From assembly GCA_050942995.1 (NCBI GenBank), contig JBMNOI010000151.1:1-7996 (forward strand): a stretch of 7,996 bases of DNA, written 5' to 3'. A model generated the notes under the pieces. That model ran no database searches and was not told the DNA's origin. It was given only the letters and a program-made list of their open reading frames with translations. The position numbers were made by a program, and so were the translations under genes. Position 1 is the first letter of the stretch; each line of letters begins with the position of its first letter. The stretch comes from JBMNOI01 sp050942995 (lineage in GTDB: Bacteria > Chloroflexota > Anaerolineae > UBA1429). This document shows positions 6,381-7,996 of this stretch, in pieces.

Positions 6381-7151
6381 ATGAAAGGCGTCGTTCTTGC
6401 CGGAGGTCTGGGAAGCCGGCTATATCCATTGACCTTTGCGACGAACAAACACTTGTTGCCGGTTTTCGACAAACCGATGGTATTCTATCCCATCCGCACG
6501 CTGGTGCAGGCCGGCATCACTGAGGTTCTGGTGGTGACGGGTGGACCACATGCGGGGGACTTTATCCGGGTATTGCGCAACGGCAAAGAGTTGGGCCTGT
6601 GTCACCTGGAATATGCCTATCAGGAGAACGAGGGCGGCATTGCCCAGGCGTTGAGTCTGTGTGAGGATTTTGCCGACGGCGAGAATATTGCCGTGATTCT
6701 GGGTGACAACACGACCGACGCCGACATTTCCAAGGCCGTACACGAATTTGACGGAGGCGCGACGGTGTTCCTGCGCCGGGTGCCCGATCCGGAGCGATTC
6801 GGCGTGCCGGTGTTCGACTCGGCCGATCCCGGCCGTATCATCGCGATCGAGGAAAAGCCCGCACAACCCAAGAGCAACTATGCCGTCACCGGCCTGTATC
6901 TGTATGATGCGAACGTGTTCGATATCATCAAAGAGATCAAGCCGTCCGACCGAGGCGAACTCGAGATTACCGATGTGAACAATGCCTATATTCGGGCGGG
7001 GCAGCTACGTTGGACCGAGTTGAAGGGTTTTTGGTCTGACGCCGGAACATTCGAGAGCCTGTTTCGCACCAACGCTTACTGGGCCCGAAAAACCATGGGG
7101 CCGGCCGCCGCTGAATTCTGGAGAGCCATTGCACGTGATGGCGATGAATGA
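6381..7151 (+). CDS. rmlA: RmlA-like sugar-1-phosphate nucleotidyltransferase
   Basis: Likely makes dTDP-glucose (or a related NDP-sugar) from sugar-1-phosphate and a nucleoside triphosphate, the entry to activated deoxysugars such as dTDP-rhamnose. The 256 residues carry the nucleotide-binding LAGGLGSRLYPLT (6-18) and KHLLPVFDKPMVFYP (23-37). GGIAQAL (85-91) and LGDN (107-110, metal-binding D109) follow. Further on are RFGVPVFD (139-146), EEKP (157-160), TGLYLYD (170-176), ELEITDVN (193-200) and WSDAGTFESL (218-227, second metal Asp D220). It is about 35 residues shorter than typical RmlA (near 290), mainly lacking the C-terminal region. The ATG at 6381 is chosen because GAGGAG lies 7 bases upstream; an in-frame TTG at 6354 would add nine unlikely residues. 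No rmlB, rmlC or rmlD is in the window. Family secure; dTDP-glucose as product is likely but not proven. Confidence 0.88.
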   Translation: MKGVVLAGGLGSRLYPLTFATNKHLLPVFDKPMVFYPIRTLVQAGITEVLVVTGGPHAGDFIRVLRNGKELGLCHLEYAYQENEGGIAQALSLCEDFADGENIAVILGDNTTDADISKAVHEFDGGATVFLRRVPDPERFGVPVFDSADPGRIIAIEEKPAQPKSNYAVTGLYLYDANVFDIIKEIKPSDRGELEITDVNNAYIRAGQLRWTELKGFWSDAGTFESLFRTNAYWARKTMGPAAAEFWRAIARDGDE

Positions 7152-7197
7152 GCGAGCGTCGGGCGGTATCAGATGACTGCCTGATGTGAGCGCGGAC

Positions 7198-7206
7198 AGG
7201 AGGAGG
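7198..7206 (+). promoter_or_regulatory. Ribosome binding site of the small ORF
   Basis: AGGAGGAGG contains two overlapping AGGAGG cores. The first (7198-7203) is five bases from the ATG at 7209. Such a strong site in a gap with no other start codon nearby is the main reason to believe in the small gene that follows. Confidence 0.6.
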
Positions 7207-7208
7207 CA

Positions 7209-7382
7209 ATGGGGCCGTATGGGTGGCGTCGCAGGCCATGGCAACGGCCGGTGATCCCTCTCGGAACGGGACGAGGGGGACCAAGATCACGCGCCGGTTG
7301 CTGCGGGATGTGGGGCACGACGTGGTTTGTGCTTGTAGCCTGTTCGCTGTTGATGCTACTGACATTGCATAGTTGCATGTAG
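7209..7382 (+). CDS. Small hypothetical protein, putative single-pass membrane protein
   Basis: A 57-codon ORF from ATG 7209 to TAG 7380-7382. The first 30 residues are rich in Arg, Gly and Pro (for example GWRRRPWQRP at 5-14) and contain no acidic residue. A Cys-Cys-Gly at 31-33 is followed by a hydrophobic stretch at about 34-53 (WFVLVACSLLMLLTL at 39-53) that could form one membrane helix. The arrangement suggests a positively charged N-terminus in the cytoplasm and a C-terminal anchor. It starts behind a very strong ribosome binding site, 57 bp after the nucleotidyltransferase stop, and ends 43 bp before a strong terminator, as expected for the last gene of that group. I do not recognise a family. 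It could be a chance ORF; the site, the terminator and the clean basic-then-hydrophobic pattern argue otherwise. Confidence 0.5.
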   Translation: MGPYGWRRRPWQRPVIPLGTGRGGPRSRAGCCGMWGTTWFVLVACSLLMLLTLHSCM

Positions 7383-7425
7383 GGGTAAAGCGCTGCGCAC
7401 GAGGCCGAGACATTTGCCCGACAAG

Positions 7426-7466
7426 AAACGGGCCGGCGGAAATACTCCGCCGACCCGTTTTCTTTT
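7426..7466. terminator. Bidirectional Rho-independent terminator
   Basis: AAACGGGCCGGCGGA (7426-7440) pairs with TCCGCCGACCCGTTT (7446-7460) in a 15-bp stem with one C-A mismatch and a 5-nt loop. On the plus strand the stem ends in TTTTCTTTT, a good U-tract. On the minus strand it ends in TTTCTTG, a weaker one. It lies between convergent genes, ending the small-ORF/nucleotidyltransferase transcript and the VOC gene transcript, the latter 13 bp after its stop codon. Confidence 0.85.
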
Positions 7467-7473
7467 GCGAATC

Positions 7474-7848
7474 TCACCAGGTGAGGGATGGGCTGCAGAA
7501 AAGCTCCAGCTCGTTGCCGTCGGGGTCCTTGAAAAAGGCCAGCCGGATATCTCCGGCGTCACGCGGCGCGACGTGGAATTCGACGCCCTTGGCCACCAGT
7601 TCGTTATAGGTTGCGTCGACATCATACACCTGGAAAGCGAGATGGACAAACCCGGCCGCGGGCCTGTCGGTCGCTTCGGCATCGGTGGGGATCAGTTCGA
7701 TGGTGGTGCCGCCGAGATCGATAAAGACGATTTTGCTGTTGGGGATCTGTCCGCGAATCGGCAGGCCGAGCACCTCGGTGTAAAAGGCTTTGGTCTCTTC
7801 GAAACGGGTGGAACGCAGGGCGATGTGATGCGACTTGATGATAGCCAT
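7474..7848 (-). CDS. VOC-family (glyoxalase/bleomycin-resistance fold) protein
   Basis: A 124-residue metal-binding protein of the vicinal oxygen chelate superfamily, in size and pattern close to lactoylglutathione lyase-like and methylmalonyl-CoA epimerase-like members. Two beta-alpha-beta-beta-beta modules are visible. The first runs from HHIALRSTRFEETKAFYTEVLG (7-28) to TTIELI (48-53); the second from GFVHLAFQVYDVDATYNEL (66-84) to FFKDPDGNELELF (105-117). The expected metal ligands are all present: H8, E51, H69 and E115. There is no signal peptide. The ATG at 7846-7848 is preferred because AAAGGAG lies eight bases upstream; an in-frame TTG at 7866 would place that site inside the coding region. 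The gene stands alone, convergent with the group to its left and sharing its terminator. The substrate cannot be deduced; glyoxalase, isomerase, dioxygenase and antibiotic-binding roles all exist in the fold. Confidence 0.92.
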   Translation of the reverse strand: MAIIKSHHIALRSTRFEETKAFYTEVLGLPIRGQIPNSKIVFIDLGGTTIELIPTDAEATDRPAAGFVHLAFQVYDVDATYNELVAKGVEFHVAPRDAGDIRLAFFKDPDGNELELFCSPSLTW

Positions 7849-7917
7849 GGCGCAAGCTCCTTTCAAGGGTATCGAAGCGATTCTGAATTGCTCTGGCCGA
7901 TGGAAACGAGCGCGTTG

Positions 7918-7982
7918 TCTCGCGAGAGACGGAACGGAGCCCGTTCTATCGTAACGTGCGAGCGCTTTCAGAGCCGCTCTGA
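7918..7982. repeat. Three palindromes upstream of the VOC gene
   Basis: Within 65 bp are TCTCGCGAGA (7918-7927), GAACGG-AGC-CCGTTC (7932-7946) and TCAGAGC-C-GCTCTGA (7968-7982), each with perfect arms. They lie 70 to 135 bp upstream of the VOC start codon. They may be operators, or hairpins in the leader RNA. No convincing sigma-70 promoter was found in the same stretch, and the window ends soon after. Confidence 0.4.
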
Positions 7983-7996
7983 CTATGCGGCGGGAT

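Noticed and set aside
1..7996. CRISPR arrays, tRNA or rRNA genes, insertion sequences, integrases, toxin-antitoxin or defence genes.
   Set aside because: No regularly spaced repeats, cloverleaf sequence, transposase or nuclease motifs were seen on either strand. The genes are ordinary metabolic, regulatory and glycan functions.

Overview
The window is a stretch of bacterial chromosome, GC-rich by eye in its genes and clearly AT-richer in one long intergenic region. It has compact genes, good Shine-Dalgarno sites and ordinary sigma-70-type promoters. No tRNA, rRNA, CRISPR array, insertion sequence or phage gene was seen. The gene set (Stp1-like and WbdB/MtfB-like glycosyltransferases, a short RmlA-type nucleotidyltransferase, a LacI regulator divergent from an FAD oxidoreductase) would fit a Chloroflexota/Anaerolineae-like organism. 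That is a low-confidence guess from the style of the proteins, not a measured placement.

Left part (1-2656): a LacI-family repressor gene on the minus strand is divergent from a plus-strand FAD-dependent oxidoreductase gene of the FAD_oxidored (PF12831) type. The 185-bp gap between them holds two back-to-back promoters. A 14-bp LacI-type palindrome with a central CG sits on the -35 element of the repressor promoter. The layout suggests an autoregulated, substrate-induced catabolic unit whose substrate is unknown.

Middle part (2679-5061): two GT4-fold glycosyltransferase genes lie on the minus strand, 19 bp apart, probably one operon. A strong extended -10 promoter drives them through a roughly 110-nt leader that can form a hairpin. 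They converge on the oxidoreductase gene with only 22 bp between stop codons and no visible terminator. They probably build a surface polysaccharide or glycolipid.

An AT-rich 472-bp region (5062-5533) separates this operon from a plus-strand group: a classical SDR dehydrogenase, an RmlA-like sugar-1-phosphate nucleotidyltransferase, and a previously easy-to-miss 57-codon ORF with a basic N-terminus and a hydrophobic C-terminus (7209-7382). The group ends at a strong hairpin with U-tracts on both sides (7426-7466), which also serves the convergent VOC-family gene at the right edge. The region upstream of that VOC gene carries three close palindromes.

Nothing here forms an obviously new defence, mobile or biosynthetic system. 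The points most worth checking are the small putative membrane protein, the divergent LacI operator architecture, and the cysteine-rich oxidoreductase.
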